NCBI GenBank assembly: GCA_021613535.1
Contig: CP075497.1
Span: 4,340,001-4,404,000 of the forward strand
DNA length: 64,000 bases
Origin: Adineta vaga
Lineage: Eukaryota > Rotifera
Direction: 5' to 3'
Shown: positions 22,114 through 33,696 of the stretch, one piece after another
How positions within the stretch are numbered: the first letter of the stretch is position 1
How the letters are laid out: every line of letters starts with the position of its first letter
Position numbers and translations under genes: made by a program
Notes under the pieces: generated by a model
What the model was told of the DNA's origin: nothing
Seen by the model: only the letters and a program-made list of their open reading frames with translations
Databases searched by the model: none

Positions 22114-22635
22114 TTATCGTACAGATAAATTACGTTTATCGATTGTTGTCGTAACTAATCCAATTTTTCCATTCGATGTTTCAAATAATTTCGATTGTTG
22201 TACAAACCCATCTCCTTTCGGCATTGACGAAATATAATTTGATTCTTTCGTTGCTTGTTGACGTGCACGAATCAAAATTGGAACTGTTTTTAAACTTGCA
22301 ATAAGTTTTACTATAAGGCCAATTAAACAAAGTGTTTTAATAAGAATAAATATTGAACGTGGATCTGTATGAATTTCATAAGTTTCACAAACAATCGGTA
22401 CAATAGGTTTCTCTTTTGTTGTTGCAAATAGATTCCAAAACCAAGTGAAAATCGAATTTGTTTGATTAGTTCCTTGAGAAAAATCAATCGATGTTCGAAC
22501 AGATGGCATTGATGGTTTTGGACATTTCGAAGCGACAAGTGCTAATGATCGATAGCCATGTCGCATCCAATAATATTCACAATACGCACAAACCAAGCCA
22601 ATAAGAAGACAAATCATAAATAATTTATTTGTCAT
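22114..22635 (-). CDS. hypothetical protein with two membrane segments, single exon
   Basis: Unrecognised intronless frame of 173 residues starting at an ATG (22635). Residues 1-19 are hydrophobic (KLFMICLLIGLVCAYC) and could be a signal peptide or signal anchor. A second hydrophobic stretch lies near residues 95-115 (IFILIKTLCLIGLIVKLIAS). Between them is a loop with Cys residues and NQT as a possible glycosylation site, and the C-terminal 60 residues are polar. It is head to head with INTS4, with 167 bp between the two start codons, so the pair probably shares a promoter. Confidence 0.65.
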   Translation of the reverse strand: MTNKLFMICLLIGLVCAYCEYYWMRHGYRSLALVASKCPKPSMPSVRTSIDFSQGTNQTNSIFTWFWNLFATTKEKPIVPIVCETYEIHTDPRSIFILIKTLCLIGLIVKLIASLKTVPILIRARQQATKESNYISSMPKGDGFVQQSKLFETSNGKIGLVTTTIDKRNLSVR

Positions 22636-22802
22636 GATTTATTTGAGAGTAAAATAGGATATGAGATGAAGAGAAGATTTAGAAAAAGTTTTATCTACTT
22701 AACAACGAGAATGATTTGGAAAAAAGAAAATAACTAATGGCGCGAAAATTCAACATCTGTAACAAATCTTTCTTCGTTTTAGATCAATTTTTTTTAGAAA
22801 AC

Positions 22803-25800
22803 ATGAAAAAACGAATCTTACAGAATATCAGTCAAACAACAACCATAGAATCAACTGATCAAGTATGTAATTACGTAAATATTTTTTGAAAAAAGAAAAT
22901 TTTCGCATTGAATTTAGCCGGAAGATGCAGCGACAACAACACTTATTCTCGATAGTAAAAATCCATCAATCCCTCCTTCAACTCATAAAATTCGTCTTGT
23001 GGAAATTTCAACATCATATCGTCGTTTTACCGATTTTTCAAAACGTTTAAAAACATTAAAAACACTTCGAGAATATAATGAAACTCTTGGAGAATTCACT
23101 GACCGATTAATTCTCTTTCGTAATTGTATTGATGACTGTATCACGTAAATGAAATTCTACTATCTCTTTCAACATTCATTCAATTCAATTTTGATTTCTA
23201 TTTAGAATATTAATACAACATATTGTTGATACAACTGATTCATTAATTCAAATTGCTTTTATTAACACTTTAACAATTGTCGAACAGCGTTATTCAAACA
23301 GTTCAATCAAACATATTCATGAATTACTTGATATTGCTAAACAAACAAGTAAATCAAAAAACAAACTTTTCTTTCAATTTAATTCCTTTTCTCTACTCAT
23401 ACATAGAATCGATTAAGGTAGCTGGTGCTCTTCTTACATATTTTTCTATACTACCTGTATCAGCATTTCGAGATAAAGATGCATTCGTTCGTTATGCTAT
23501 TCAAGTAAATTTGCTAGAACATTTTTTTATTAGATTTATTTGTTAAAATTATTTAGTATTCAACAAATATTCATGTTCGTGTACAATTATGTGCATTTAA
23601 ATTACTTGGTAATCTAGGCCGTCTTTCTGATCTTGATGAATCACTGAAATTAACAATTATTAATAAATTATTACAAGCTATTGATCATGATGATGCACGT
23701 GTTCGAGCTGAATCATTACGAACGATTGTAAAAGATCTCTTTATGATTGTTAATATCAGTTTTCTATTGAATGAATTTAGGTTGATTTATTTAAATGTAA
23801 AGTTGGATTAGATCCTAAACATTATAGTTCATTTGTCGAATGTTTACAAGATTATTATCCCGAAGTGCGTTTAGCTGCATGTGAAGCATTATTTCTTCTT
23901 GGTATCAATGCACCAGATAGGTATTGAACGAAAGAACTGTTTTCTTTCTTTGAAATTCGATCTTTTTTTAGTCCTGTTCCATCGAGTTTATCAACTGATG
24001 AATCGTCAAAACTAATTAATCAAATATTTCGTGTGATTTGTGATTTAACTAATGATGAAGCAAAAAGTGTTCGAGTTCAAGCAATGAAAATGATTGTAAA
24101 TATTTCCATTACATCAAGAAAAAAGTATAGAACCAATTTTCTATATTTTTAGGGACAATTATGTCGAAATGGAGTTGATATTAATTTAATTCATCAAACT
24201 CTTGATAAAAAACTTCTACGAGTAAAATCTAATGAAACTTTGTTGTCTTTTTTTTGCTGAGATTTTATCGTTTCTATTAGATTACAAAAAAGAAAGCTTT
24301 TATTGCTAAAGTTGAACAATTAGACAGTGAAACGGATGATATTACTGTGCATGATGTTACTGTCGATGCTCAATCGGCATCTATTACATCCATAGGTCCT
24401 TGTGGTGCATTAATCAGTGGACTTGAAGATGAATTTTCAGGTTAATATAAATTATAAGGATTCTATTCAATGTTTACATACGAATTCATTTTCAGATGTT
24501 CGTGCTGCAGCTATTGATTCTTGTTATGATATTTCTTGTTGTTACGATGTATTTCAATCGAAACTTGTGGAATATATTGTTTCCATGTTTGATGATGATA
24601 TTGAACATGTTCGATTACAAGCAATGCGTATATTAGGTAAAATAGCTCAAGGACGTGTATTACGTGGCGAACAAGTATTATCCATTCTCACAGAATTACT
24701 TGTATGTTTATGAAAATCAAGAATTAATTGATATAAAGGATTTATTTTAGAGCCGTTCGTATGATATTCGTTCAGCACTTCATGATGTTTTAAGAGTTGT
24801 ACGTATTGGTGATCCAGATACATTATTTAAATTATTTCATCGTCTTGTGGAAAATATTCAACGATTTAAAACCGATACTCATTCTGTTCTAAGGTTAGAT
24901 AAGAATTTTTTCTAATCATTGCGATATTTGTCAATATTTCTATGTAGATGTTTAAGAGAATTAGGACAGAATAATAGTGCATTTATTGCACTTCTTCTAC
25001 CAAAATTATTACCAATGCATAGTTATTTAGATGTTCAAGAACCACAATTTTCCAAAATTGATCGTTTGTATCGATGAGAAAGTTCGCAAGGAAGTTCTAA
25101 TTCTTTCTCTTTCTCTAGATACTTGTGCATTAATTGTGGTATTAAATGCTACTCTACATCATCCTTCAATCATTTCTATTCTTCCTGATTACGTTTTTCG
25201 ACATTATCGGTATCTAAGAACGAAAGAACCTGATCTCACACCAAATCTTGAAACGGTAATCTTTACTAAGAAACGAATTGTAACAATGAAATAGTTTTGT
25301 AATTCTTTTCATTTAGAATTTTTCTCTTAATCAACTAACCACAACATTCAATGCTGATTCTTCCCTTCCAGTTACTATTCCATCATCACATGATGTATTT
25401 GAACGTATTTTAAAACTTTCTGAACAAAGTCAAGATCTTCATGCAAGTGATAGGCAAAAATTCTATCGAAATCTTGCTACGTATGTTCATATTTACTTTT
25501 GTCCATATCAAACAATTCTTTTCATCTTTCGTTCAGAGAACTACACAAAGTTGCCGAAATGGATATTAATCTTCTCGCTATATCCGAATGTATATCACTC
25601 TATTACCAAGTACTTGCTATTATAACTTATCAATGCAATACACGAACTTGTCTAAAGGTTTATTGAATTGATTTCGACGAAAAAAATAGCTTCACTATTT
25701 TCTTCTTCAAGGCATTATCTATATGTAAACGTTTATTAACTGTATTTCATGGTTATTCCAAAGATCAATTATTTATATTTCAACAATTACATCTCTATTG

Positions 25801-26851
25801 TCATTTACTTCTGATTTCCCTTCAAACAAAACTAACAACAAATGCTCGTCAACGTTGTTATAAACATATTCAATGGCATCGAGAAAAAATGAAAGATAAT
25901 CAAATTGAAATCGATATGGATGAAAAATTACTTTATACAAATTTAATTACGTATGCACAAAAATTTATGACTAAAATATCTCAACATGCTACATTCAAGA
26001 AAACAAATTTTATCAAAGCAAACGATTCTATTCGTATGATATCTGTGACATTTCTCGAACCCGAATCTGATATTGAACAAGTTTTGGAATTTCTACCTGG
26101 TCTATCAGTATCTATACCTTGTCTAATGAATGCAAAGAATCTTGATCGACAACGAACAATCAATATTAAAGTATCTGTTGTTCAAAATAATTTAAATTTC
26201 TAATTTTTTTCAATAGGTTACTTATACAGATGGACAATCTTGTTTATTACCAATCACGGATGATAATATTCGAACATTAACAGAAGATAATTCATTACGT
26301 ATTGATTCTAAAATAACATTTTCACATCAACATTGGCTTCGTAAGAATTAATTCAATAGAGAACAAAAAAAGCATCTTCAAACCTTTCTTTTAGGTCCAA
26401 ATTATGCATCATTTTCTGTTGTATTATTTCCATTACGTTCTCAATGTTTTGTGATGGATCCAAATGATGAATATATTGAAATAACTAAACCAATTCGTGC
26501 TTTACTTCATCCAAAATATCTTCGACATCGTTCACGAAAGAAACATAGTGTCGACGAAAAAACTCCGCTAACAACAACAACAGTTGCACGATTAGAAATA
26601 GGTAGGTTGAAAATATCATAACAGATATGAATAACTCATCTTTGAAATATTCTATCCTAGATATGGGTGATGATGATAATGATGAACACGAAACTGAATG
26701 GCTAGATGAAACTGGTGTTGATGAAGAAGAAACTGGACATATCGATGATGATGAATCAGAAATGGATATTAGTCAAGATGAAGAACAAATTGATTATGTG
26801 GAACGAAGAACAACAGCTGATAGTGATGATGATGATGATATGACACATTAA
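22803..26851 (+). CDS. INTS4: Integrator complex subunit 4 (HEAT-repeat scaffold)
   Basis: INTS4 scaffolds the INTS9-INTS11 endonuclease module of Integrator, which cleaves snRNA 3' ends and attenuates nascent transcripts. About 20 exons with short introns encode roughly 950 residues, near the human length. The central part is HEAT repeats. GPCGALISGLEDEFSDVRAA, MFDDDIEHVRLQAMRILGKI, DIRSALHDVLRV and YVFRHYRYLRTKEPDLTP align in order with human INTS4 (ACGAFVHGLEDEMYEVRIAA, MFNDEIEEVRLQSIH, DIREALHELL, HTFRHYAYLRDSLSHLVP). The C-terminal beta-rich part is present (VLEFLPGLSVSIPCLM, VTYTDGQSCLLP). After that an extra acidic tail begins in the last exon (MGDDDNDEHETEWLDE). I chose the ATG at 22803 because the following frame is spliced in phase and no upstream ATG exists before the divergent neighbour. 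Confidence 0.92.
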
Positions 26852-27133
26852 AAAAATGTTCGTTAGATTTTTATTATCCATGTTTGTGTTTCGTTCTCTC
26901 TCTCTTTTTTTGTGTATATTGCATTTGTATGTATTAATGTTTTTTCTTTATGAATCTTTCTAGAAAAAAGTAAACGTTTACATAATTACACGATTGAATA
27001 TTGTTGTTTTTTTTATGTATCACCATCGAGGACAGATGTTTGATTGATTTGTAAAATAAAAACATTCGTGTTTACTCAATATCCTTTTCCCTTCTATTTA
27101 CTTTTGTTTGCTTCATTTTAGATTGAAAGAAAT
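26852..27133. other. spacer between INTS4 and PAP2 gene
   Basis: Short spacer containing a CT run (about 26895-26907) and TA-rich sequence. It holds the INTS4 3' UTR and the leader of the phosphatase gene. Confidence 0.4.
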
Positions 27134-28374
27134 ATGGCACTATTGAGTGGAAATATTTCCGAACTTTATCAATCGAATCTCAAACGTTTAGTCATCAGTA
27201 TTCTTGTTGCTTTTCTTCTTGTTGGTTCTTGGCGTTTATGTGGTTCACAATGTTGTACATTTAAACATGATCATTCACTTAAGATATCTATTTGGAATCG
27301 TATTGATCTCTCAGCATTTCGATTTTTTAATCGATGGTTACTTACAAGAGAGCATCATACACTAATTGCACGAATTTTTGTTGCACTGAATTCACTTGTC
27401 ATTGGCGAACTTATTTCTAATTTTACGATAATATCAGTTACTTCTATGATTTTTTCATCGAAATATATCTTTCCAAAACAAACATGTTCATTTAAAGTAT
27501 CGGTTGTATTAGCTATGATTATTTATGGAATGTTCGGGCAAATGTTATTAACAAAATTATCTAGAGATTTTCTATGTCCTAAACGACCATCACCATCTGT
27601 GGTGTTTCGTTTTTCAACAGTTAATCCAGAGAAACAAGCAATCTCATCATCATCAGATGATGTATTCAGTATTAATCGATTATTTGAAGAAGCTAAAAAC
27701 CGTGACCTTGTTAAAGAAATTGCTCATGATAGGTAGGTAGAATGACATTTTATCTAAGTGCATCTTTAGTATCGAGAAGATTCATTCGATTTTTAAGGTA
27801 ATAATTTGTTATTAAAAATGCTGTAAAACAAAAGGAAGCAAAAAAATGAGGAAATTAATTTTCTTCTTTTATTTCTATTCAATTAAGTCAACTATGAAAT
27901 ATCTTTGTTATATTAGTATTCATCGTTTTCAATGGAACAAGTTTGTACTAAGAAATACCATACACATTAAAATAAAAGATAGTTGTTCTCTATAGAGCAT
28001 TTGATTAATTTTTAACTTTACTGAATTAAACGGATATTCATTTCTCTTTCAATTCTAGTTGGCCGGGTGAACATGCAGCAGTCAATCTCATTTGGTCTCT
28101 ATTCATGTCAACTATTATCAGTCGATCAACAAATGGTCTATCAGGAGCGAAACGATTCTTTATGCATACCATCGTATGGTTTATTGCTCTTCTTTTTGCC
28201 ATAGCACGTCTGGTTAGCGGTGCACATTGGTTCTCAGATTGTTTTGCTGGTGGATTTAGTGAAGCTTTACTAGTCGTTGCTATTGGCATTTATACGCCAA
28301 TATTTCAATACATTACTAAGATTATTTATTTCTTAATCGATCGATCGAGATCAAATGTCAAAAAACTCTTATAG
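27134..28374 (+). CDS. PAP2-superfamily membrane phosphatase, 2 exons
   Basis: Exons 27134-27732 and 28059-28374 encode 304 residues with about six hydrophobic stretches. The PAP2 (phosphatidic acid phosphatase type 2 / glucose-6-phosphatase fold) motifs are all recognisable. The K...RP element lies in KLSRDFLCPKRPSPS. The second motif is SWPGEHA, where most members have SxPSGHA; the catalytic His remains. The third motif is ARLVSGAHWFSDCFAGG, with the nucleophile His and supporting Asp. Substrate is probably a lipid phosphate or pyrophosphate at a membrane, but the sequence does not decide which. The 326-nt intron, large for this region, cuts precisely into the second motif. The GEH variant is unlike the animal LPPs I know, and a bacterial-type origin is conceivable. 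Confidence 0.82.
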
Positions 28375-29037
28375 ATCGTCATTGAATAGTTGAATGTTGT
28401 AATAAAATAGAAACGTTTATTCTCGAAAATAAAGTCATTTTAACGGTGTTTACGCCTATACCTCTCAGATCAAAATAATAATCTTGCATGACCTCGGTAC
28501 ACTCACTAATCCTAATAATTAGATTTTAAAATTATTTTATAACTTAATTTGTATTAGAAACATTGAATATGCATAAAAACAGCATAAGATAAGAATAGTT
28601 CAAAATGAAATTTATGGATTGATTCATTACTTTGATCATATGCGGCATGATTCAATACATCGATAGGTGGTCTGATAAAATGACAAATTTTGTTTGATTT
28701 AAGATTCATATCGAAAAGAAACAACTAGGTCTTGTTTTTCTTTTTGATTATATATCAATATGCTCTTTTGCAATTCCGATTAGTGGACTCAAGAATATGT
28801 ACAATCTGTTAGAATCATTAGAAAACAAAAATCGATTGATGATCCGTCGTTTCATGTGTCATTATCGAGCAACCAAAAAAGAAATAAAAGAAGACAATTG
28901 TTCGATTGATTGGCAGAACAAAAAATCTATCCATATCATTAGACGGAAAAGAAAAAGAGAGAGAGAGAGAGAAAGTGAAAGTTACATCTCATTTCACATA
29001 TATACGCCAACTAAATCAGAACTGGTTTGATTTCAGT
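28375..29037. other. promoter/leader region of the bHLH gene
   Basis: Non-coding. AAATAAAG near 28427 probably marks the end of the PAP2 transcript. A (GA)n run lies at about 28955-28972. A pyrimidine-poor CAG directly before the bHLH start (29035-29037) could be an acceptor. An open frame from 28906 continuous with the bHLH frame is mostly repeat-derived K/R/E and I do not include it. Confidence 0.4.
28955..28972. repeat. (GA)n microsatellite
   Basis: Perfect AG/GA dinucleotide run in the leader region of the bHLH gene. Confidence 0.85.
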
Positions 29038-29430
29038 ATGAATACTGATAACAAGAGTCGTCCAAAACGTCGAATGCCTTCAATAAATTCAAGTAATAAA
29101 TTATCATCAAATTTGAAATGGATTAAACCTCGTTATTTAGCCAATCAACGTGAACGTGATCGAACACATTCGGTGAATTCAGCATTTATCGAATTACGAC
29201 ATCTCATTCCAACGGAACCAGCTGATAGAAAACTATCCAAAATTGAAACACTTCGTCTTGCTGTTAGTTATATCAATCATCTTCATTCGGTATTAACATT
29301 ACCTAATATTACACAAAATCATTGTGCTTTTGTTCAAATGAGAAATAACGAAAATAATCATGGAGAACATGAAGATAATGATCAACATCTATGTACTTTT
29401 TGTGTTAATCATTCATCATTATCAATTTAA
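29038..29430 (+). CDS. paraxis/scleraxis-type bHLH transcription factor, single exon
   Basis: A 130-residue intronless bHLH factor. The domain covers residues about 38-90. The basic region is [12 protein letters not shown], helix 1 [14 protein letters not shown], and the loop and helix 2 [18 protein letters not shown]. [45 protein letters not shown] is the signature I associate with TCF15 (paraxis) and scleraxis, mesoderm and tendon regulators of the Twist-related class A group. The E-box contact Glu and Arg (RER) are present, so DNA binding should be intact. The N-terminus is basic, and the C-terminus is Asn/Glu/His-rich with the Cys pair CTFC and is not conserved. I leave the symbol empty because paraxis and scleraxis cannot be separated here. 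Confidence 0.88.
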   Translation: MNTDNKSRPKRRMPSINSSNKLSSNLKWIKPRYLANQRERDRTHSVNSAFIELRHLIPTEPADRKLSKIETLRLAVSYINHLHSVLTLPNITQNHCAFVQMRNNENNHGEHEDNDQHLCTFCVNHSSLSI

Positions 29431-29711
29431 ATCTTGAAAAACTGTCTTTTTTTAATATTTGTATCTTTCATGAAAACGACTGGAATGTTTTTTTTTCTTT
29501 AATTTCTGAAAAAAATATACTATATAATTCATATTCTTTTCTTTATTAATAATGTTAATATATAGGAACAAGAGAAAAAGAAAGAATCTTTCACCTCGTA
29601 TGTCAAACAGACAATCTACTCAATATAAATATATAATTAAAAAGAAAAGTTCGATTTCTGCTGTTGACATAACAGTTACTTTTTTTTTCTTTTCTGTTTT
29701 CGAATCAACTC

Positions 29712-30845
29712 TTATACATCATCGAGTTTATTCAAAACAAAACTTGTCGATTGATCAGGACTGAATATTGGAACAATTTTTCGACATGTAATTGTTTGAA
29801 TAAATTCTGCACGAAATATTCGACTAGTTAAGCAATATAAATAGAAACTTGAACTATAATGGACATACATAAGAGATCGAAGTATACGAAATAGAAATAA
29901 CCAAAATGGATTATCGCGTGCAAAATTTGGCGTTTTTATACTTAGTCGTTCGAGAACAAGAAGATAGATTGATACAGGTACTGTCAAACAAAGAAATACG
30001 ATAACACATGCTGCCATCATTAAGGACATTTGTCGTTCAAGAGCTTTACGATGGATATTAGTAGTTTTTCTACTTGATGGCACACCGTTTAATGTTTGTT
30101 GTCTGTTTAATGGTGTTTTCGATAGTTCTTGTCCATCGGTATTTTCTAAATGATGTCGTCGTCGTTTAACAAGACAAATGATTTTTGCATTACATAAAAT
30201 CATCACAAATGCGGGTAGAAAACAAAAAACAAACAAATCAATTTTTGGCCAGATTATTTTTAGGAAATAGTAATAATTGGGATAGACATCACGATTTTCT
30301 AAACAATGTGCTGTTGTTCGATTTTCTCCACGTTCTTGGCCAATACCTGGTGAAAAATAATGTCCATTAATTAAACATAATATAAGAAAACATATGAAAA
30401 TCATGAGTGAAGCATTTCGTGGTGTACATAAAGTTCGTGAACCTAATGGTAACTTTGTTCGTAAATAACGATCAAATGCTAGGCCAGCAATACACCATGA
30501 AGATAAATCCATAAAAACATAAGCAAAAAACGTACGAAAACGGCAAGCAAGTGCGGAATAATTTTGCAATGGAATTGCAAATGCATCAGCCAAAAAAAAC
30601 CATAAGGACGTTATAAGTGCAACAATATCACTTATTGAAAGAACAAGAAGAAAGATACTACTTGAAATTTGACGCATACGTCGACTGGAAAATGTCATTA
30701 ATGCAAATGTATTTCCAATAAAACCCAATATGTAATTAATCATATAGATAATCGTTGTTATTCGATTACCTAATAAGTTATAATCAATCGACATTGTTGA
30801 GGAATTGATTGTCGAATGATTTAAGTAATTGTTTGTGTGTGTCAT
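29712..30845 (-). CDS. class A (rhodopsin-like) GPCR, probable peptide receptor, single exon
   Basis: Intronless 377-residue seven-helix receptor. N-glycosylation sites (NHS, NSS) precede helix 1, which carries GN at its 1.50-type position (ILGFIGNTFALMTF). Helix 2 has SISDIVALI, with the conserved Asp. Helix 3 begins after the Cys in ACRFRTFFAYV and ends in DRY (AFDRYLRTK). The partner Cys lies in extracellular loop 2 (HCLENRD). A long basic third intracellular loop follows. Helix 6 has VIVFLCLTVPVSIYLLV. Helix 7 lacks canonical NPxxY and reads HYSSSFYLYCLTSRIFR, the form common in divergent lophotrochozoan peptide receptors, so ligand is unknown. It is followed on the same strand, upstream, by a second GPCR gene. 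Confidence 0.88.
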   Translation of the reverse strand: MTHTNNYLNHSTINSSTMSIDYNLLGNRITTIIYMINYILGFIGNTFALMTFSSRRMRQISSSIFLLVLSISDIVALITSLWFFLADAFAIPLQNYSALACRFRTFFAYVFMDLSSWCIAGLAFDRYLRTKLPLGSRTLCTPRNASLMIFICFLILCLINGHYFSPGIGQERGENRTTAHCLENRDVYPNYYYFLKIIWPKIDLFVFCFLPAFVMILCNAKIICLVKRRRHHLENTDGQELSKTPLNRQQTLNGVPSSRKTTNIHRKALERQMSLMMAACVIVFLCLTVPVSIYLLVLERLSIKTPNFARDNPFWLFLFRILRSLMYVHYSSSFYLYCLTSRIFRAEFIQTITCRKIVPIFSPDQSTSFVLNKLDDV

Positions 30846-31404
30846 CTGTTTACTGATAAGAGTAAGAAGATTTGTATGAGTAAGGAAACTCTTTCTTCTT
30901 TTCTTTTTTCAAGAATAGATGACGACAAAAGCAGACAAGTTCCTTTCTTCTAAGAAGGTAAATTTATTCTTCATTTAATGCACCTATAAAGAAAAAAAAT
31001 GATAAAAATGAATATATATGATAGAAACTAACTATTGACATTCGATAGAAAAGAAGAATTCTTCTTTTACTAGTTGATTTATTTTCCTTTTTTTTTCCTT
31101 TCTACTATTTAACATCATCGAAAAATCAATATCATTTCTTTTCGCATTCAAAGGTTCAATATATTCAACTTACCGGTAATTATTTATTGCACTGAAAAAC
31201 CGCTCTTTTTTCTCTTTACTTTATATAAATAGAACAAAAACACGTACGTTTGCTTGTGACAGATTATATTCTTCTATTTGAAAAATTCAATACCATAAGA
31301 ACAAGTCTGAATGTCAATTTGTTTTATATACAAAGAACGTTTTCTTTCAGCACCTAACGATAAGAATACGATTGTTTCTCTTCGAAAGAAATTAATTCAA
31401 TATT
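30846..31404. other. spacer between two GPCR genes
   Basis: AT-rich with poly-pyrimidine patches. No frame supported. Should carry the promoter of the 29.7-30.8 kb receptor and the 3' UTR of the next one. Confidence 0.4.
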
Positions 31405-33696
31405 TTATGGAAATAAGTGAAGGTTTGGTGCACGTTTTTGTGGTAATGGTATATGAAGATATTCACCATTCGGTAGAGCAATATTGACAATACATGATGA
31501 GTTTATTTCATTTCCAGTAGTATATTTTTTTGACGAAATGATAACATCAGATGACAGGGAAGAGATAACCGAGGATATTTGATGACAACTAGCAGCTCGT
31601 CCACGAGGTCTTAGTAAATGACGTTTCTCATATTGATTAAAATACGGTCGAATCCACGATGTTGCATCTGATGTTTTAAATCGATGTAAGTCGTCTTGAT
31701 TAATGTGTGAAGGAGAAAATTTCTTGGACACCGATCTGGCAGCCTAGAGAGAAGAGAGGAAGAAAAAAAGATCGATGAAACTCAAAAACGGAAATGAACT
31801 TTGCATGTTTTATAAAAAGGTATTCCTTTTTATTTTAAGAGATGAGTAAAAACGAGAAAAAACGGAAAATTTGAAGAAGAATTTGTTCAAAATTAGAATG
31901 CATATATCTCATGACAGCGGTTGTTCTCCGTGGTGTAAATGGAATCTATTTTTTGAGTGCCATTATAAGTAAAGAAAAAAGACATTTGCCAGAGGCACTC
32001 GTGATGAGCACTGTCTGTTTATACAAAATAAAAATAATTAATATCATCTTCTTTGGGAGGATTTTGACGAAAAAAGAGAAAAAGAAATAGTTTGAAGAAG
32101 TCAAGAAGAAACCAAATGAAAATTTTATGATTGAAAGAATTTCATATGCAAAAAGACCTTCTCTCTCTCTCTTTCTCGCGCTGAAAAGATTAGGATTATG
32201 TTAATCTTCTCAAAATTGACATGGAACATGTTTATGTTCATGTCAACATATAGATATATAAACATTTATGACAAAAAATATTTTATAGGTCATTATCTAT
32301 TATACGATTACGATTTTCTGACACTCGAAAGAATTTAGAAATCTTAGGGATATATTTGATTAAGAGGCTAATTTTAGCAAAAAAAACAAGAATTATAAAG
32401 TTAATTTGAACGTTCTAAACATGACAGAAGAAAAACAATTTAGTAAAAAACTTACGGATATTTTCTTGAAAAATGAATCTTTTCGATGATGATGTCGATG
32501 ATGTCGTTTTAGTTTAGTTATTTGTTGCCATTCATTTGTCGTACTAACAATTTCAGTTGTAAGTCGATCTTCGTATTTATTTTCAATCAGAAAACATACG
32601 ACACTTTTGGCATGTAAACGAAAACGTCGACTGACTAATGCACAAACAAAAAATTTATATCCATAAGAAAGAAATATAACGGATGTGGCTTCATGATTGA
32701 AAGTGATTAAATGTGTAAAAAAGGATACATAAGGTGGTAAGGTCATCAATAGAATATCACTACAACGTCCTGGTAAATTAAATAAGGCATGTAGAATACC
32801 AATCATTCCAGCAATATAATAAAATGAACTTGATTCTTTGCTGAGATATTTCGAAGTTTGACATGTTCGAAAGATAATTATTATTGAAAGAACAAATATT
32901 AATATACATGGTATAGCAACACCAATGATATTATAACCATAATTCGATGCATTTAAGAATGGTCGAGTTTTATTTTCGATAACACTGGCACATACACCTG
33001 GAACACCCTCTAAAAACGAACGCAATAATCGATTTTATTGAATAGCAAAACAAACAAACCTAGTTGATAATCTTGTAATTCTTCTTTCTTTCGATATTGC
33101 AATACTTCCAAGGGATAAATATTCACAACACTAAATATAAATACAAGGAAAACAGTTGAATACTTCGCATTGACATAATATAAACCACGATTCCAACATG
33201 AACGATTATTCGTTGTGTATTCTAATGAAAGAATAAGTTGATTAATAATTAAAAATAATAATAGCCAGGTCGTTAAAAGAACACTCATTTTTGCAATATA
33301 AGTAAAAAATTTACAACAAAAATCTGATACATGAATAAGATAATGTTGACCAGCTGATCGATCTCTATAGATAAGACAAAGAAAATTGTCGACAACATGA
33401 TAAATAATTAGAAGTGTGTCTATAAAAACCACTTCGAATAAGAATCTTTCAAACGATCCAGTCGGTTTTCTTGTTACATATGGTGAACGATATCGATGTT
33501 TACTAAATAAACCAATTCGCATTAAAATAACTAGAAGAAGAATATTCGATGGGAGACCAAATAATGCTGAACAGATAGCAAAGAAAACATATTTATGATA
33601 ATCTGTATCACCTAATCCATCATATGAAGGAGTATCAGTTCGATTATTAGCAAGATGTGTTTTTAATTCGTCAATATTGTCTATATGTGGTAACAT
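31405..33696 (-). CDS. second, divergent seven-helix receptor, probable 3 exons
   Basis: Minus-strand exon 1 is 33696-33061. It joins in phase 1 to exon 2, which begins at 33012, giving seven hydrophobic segments. These include FAICSALFGLPSNILLLVIL with the helix-1 Asn, VVFIDTLLIIYHVVDNFLCL, MSVLLTTWLLLFLIINQLIL, VFLVFIFSVVNIYPL, IIGVAIPCILIFVLSIIIIF, YYIAGMIGILHALFNLPG and VIFLSYGYKFFVCAL. There is no DRY and no NPxxY, so it is a divergent class A-like receptor. At the donor after KKIS (near 32457) the transcript can either read on to a stop at 32393 or splice over an intron of about 710 nt, in phase 0, into 31742-31405. That exon encodes a tail with KKFSPSHINQDDLHRFK and LPNGEYLHIPLPQKR. 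I favour the spliced form because the last exon looks coding. Ligand unknown. Confidence 0.7.

Noticed and set aside
28906-29037. In-frame N-terminal extension of the bHLH factor
   Set aside because: The extra residues come from a GA repeat and AT-rich leader; the ATG at 29038 after a CAG is the better start.
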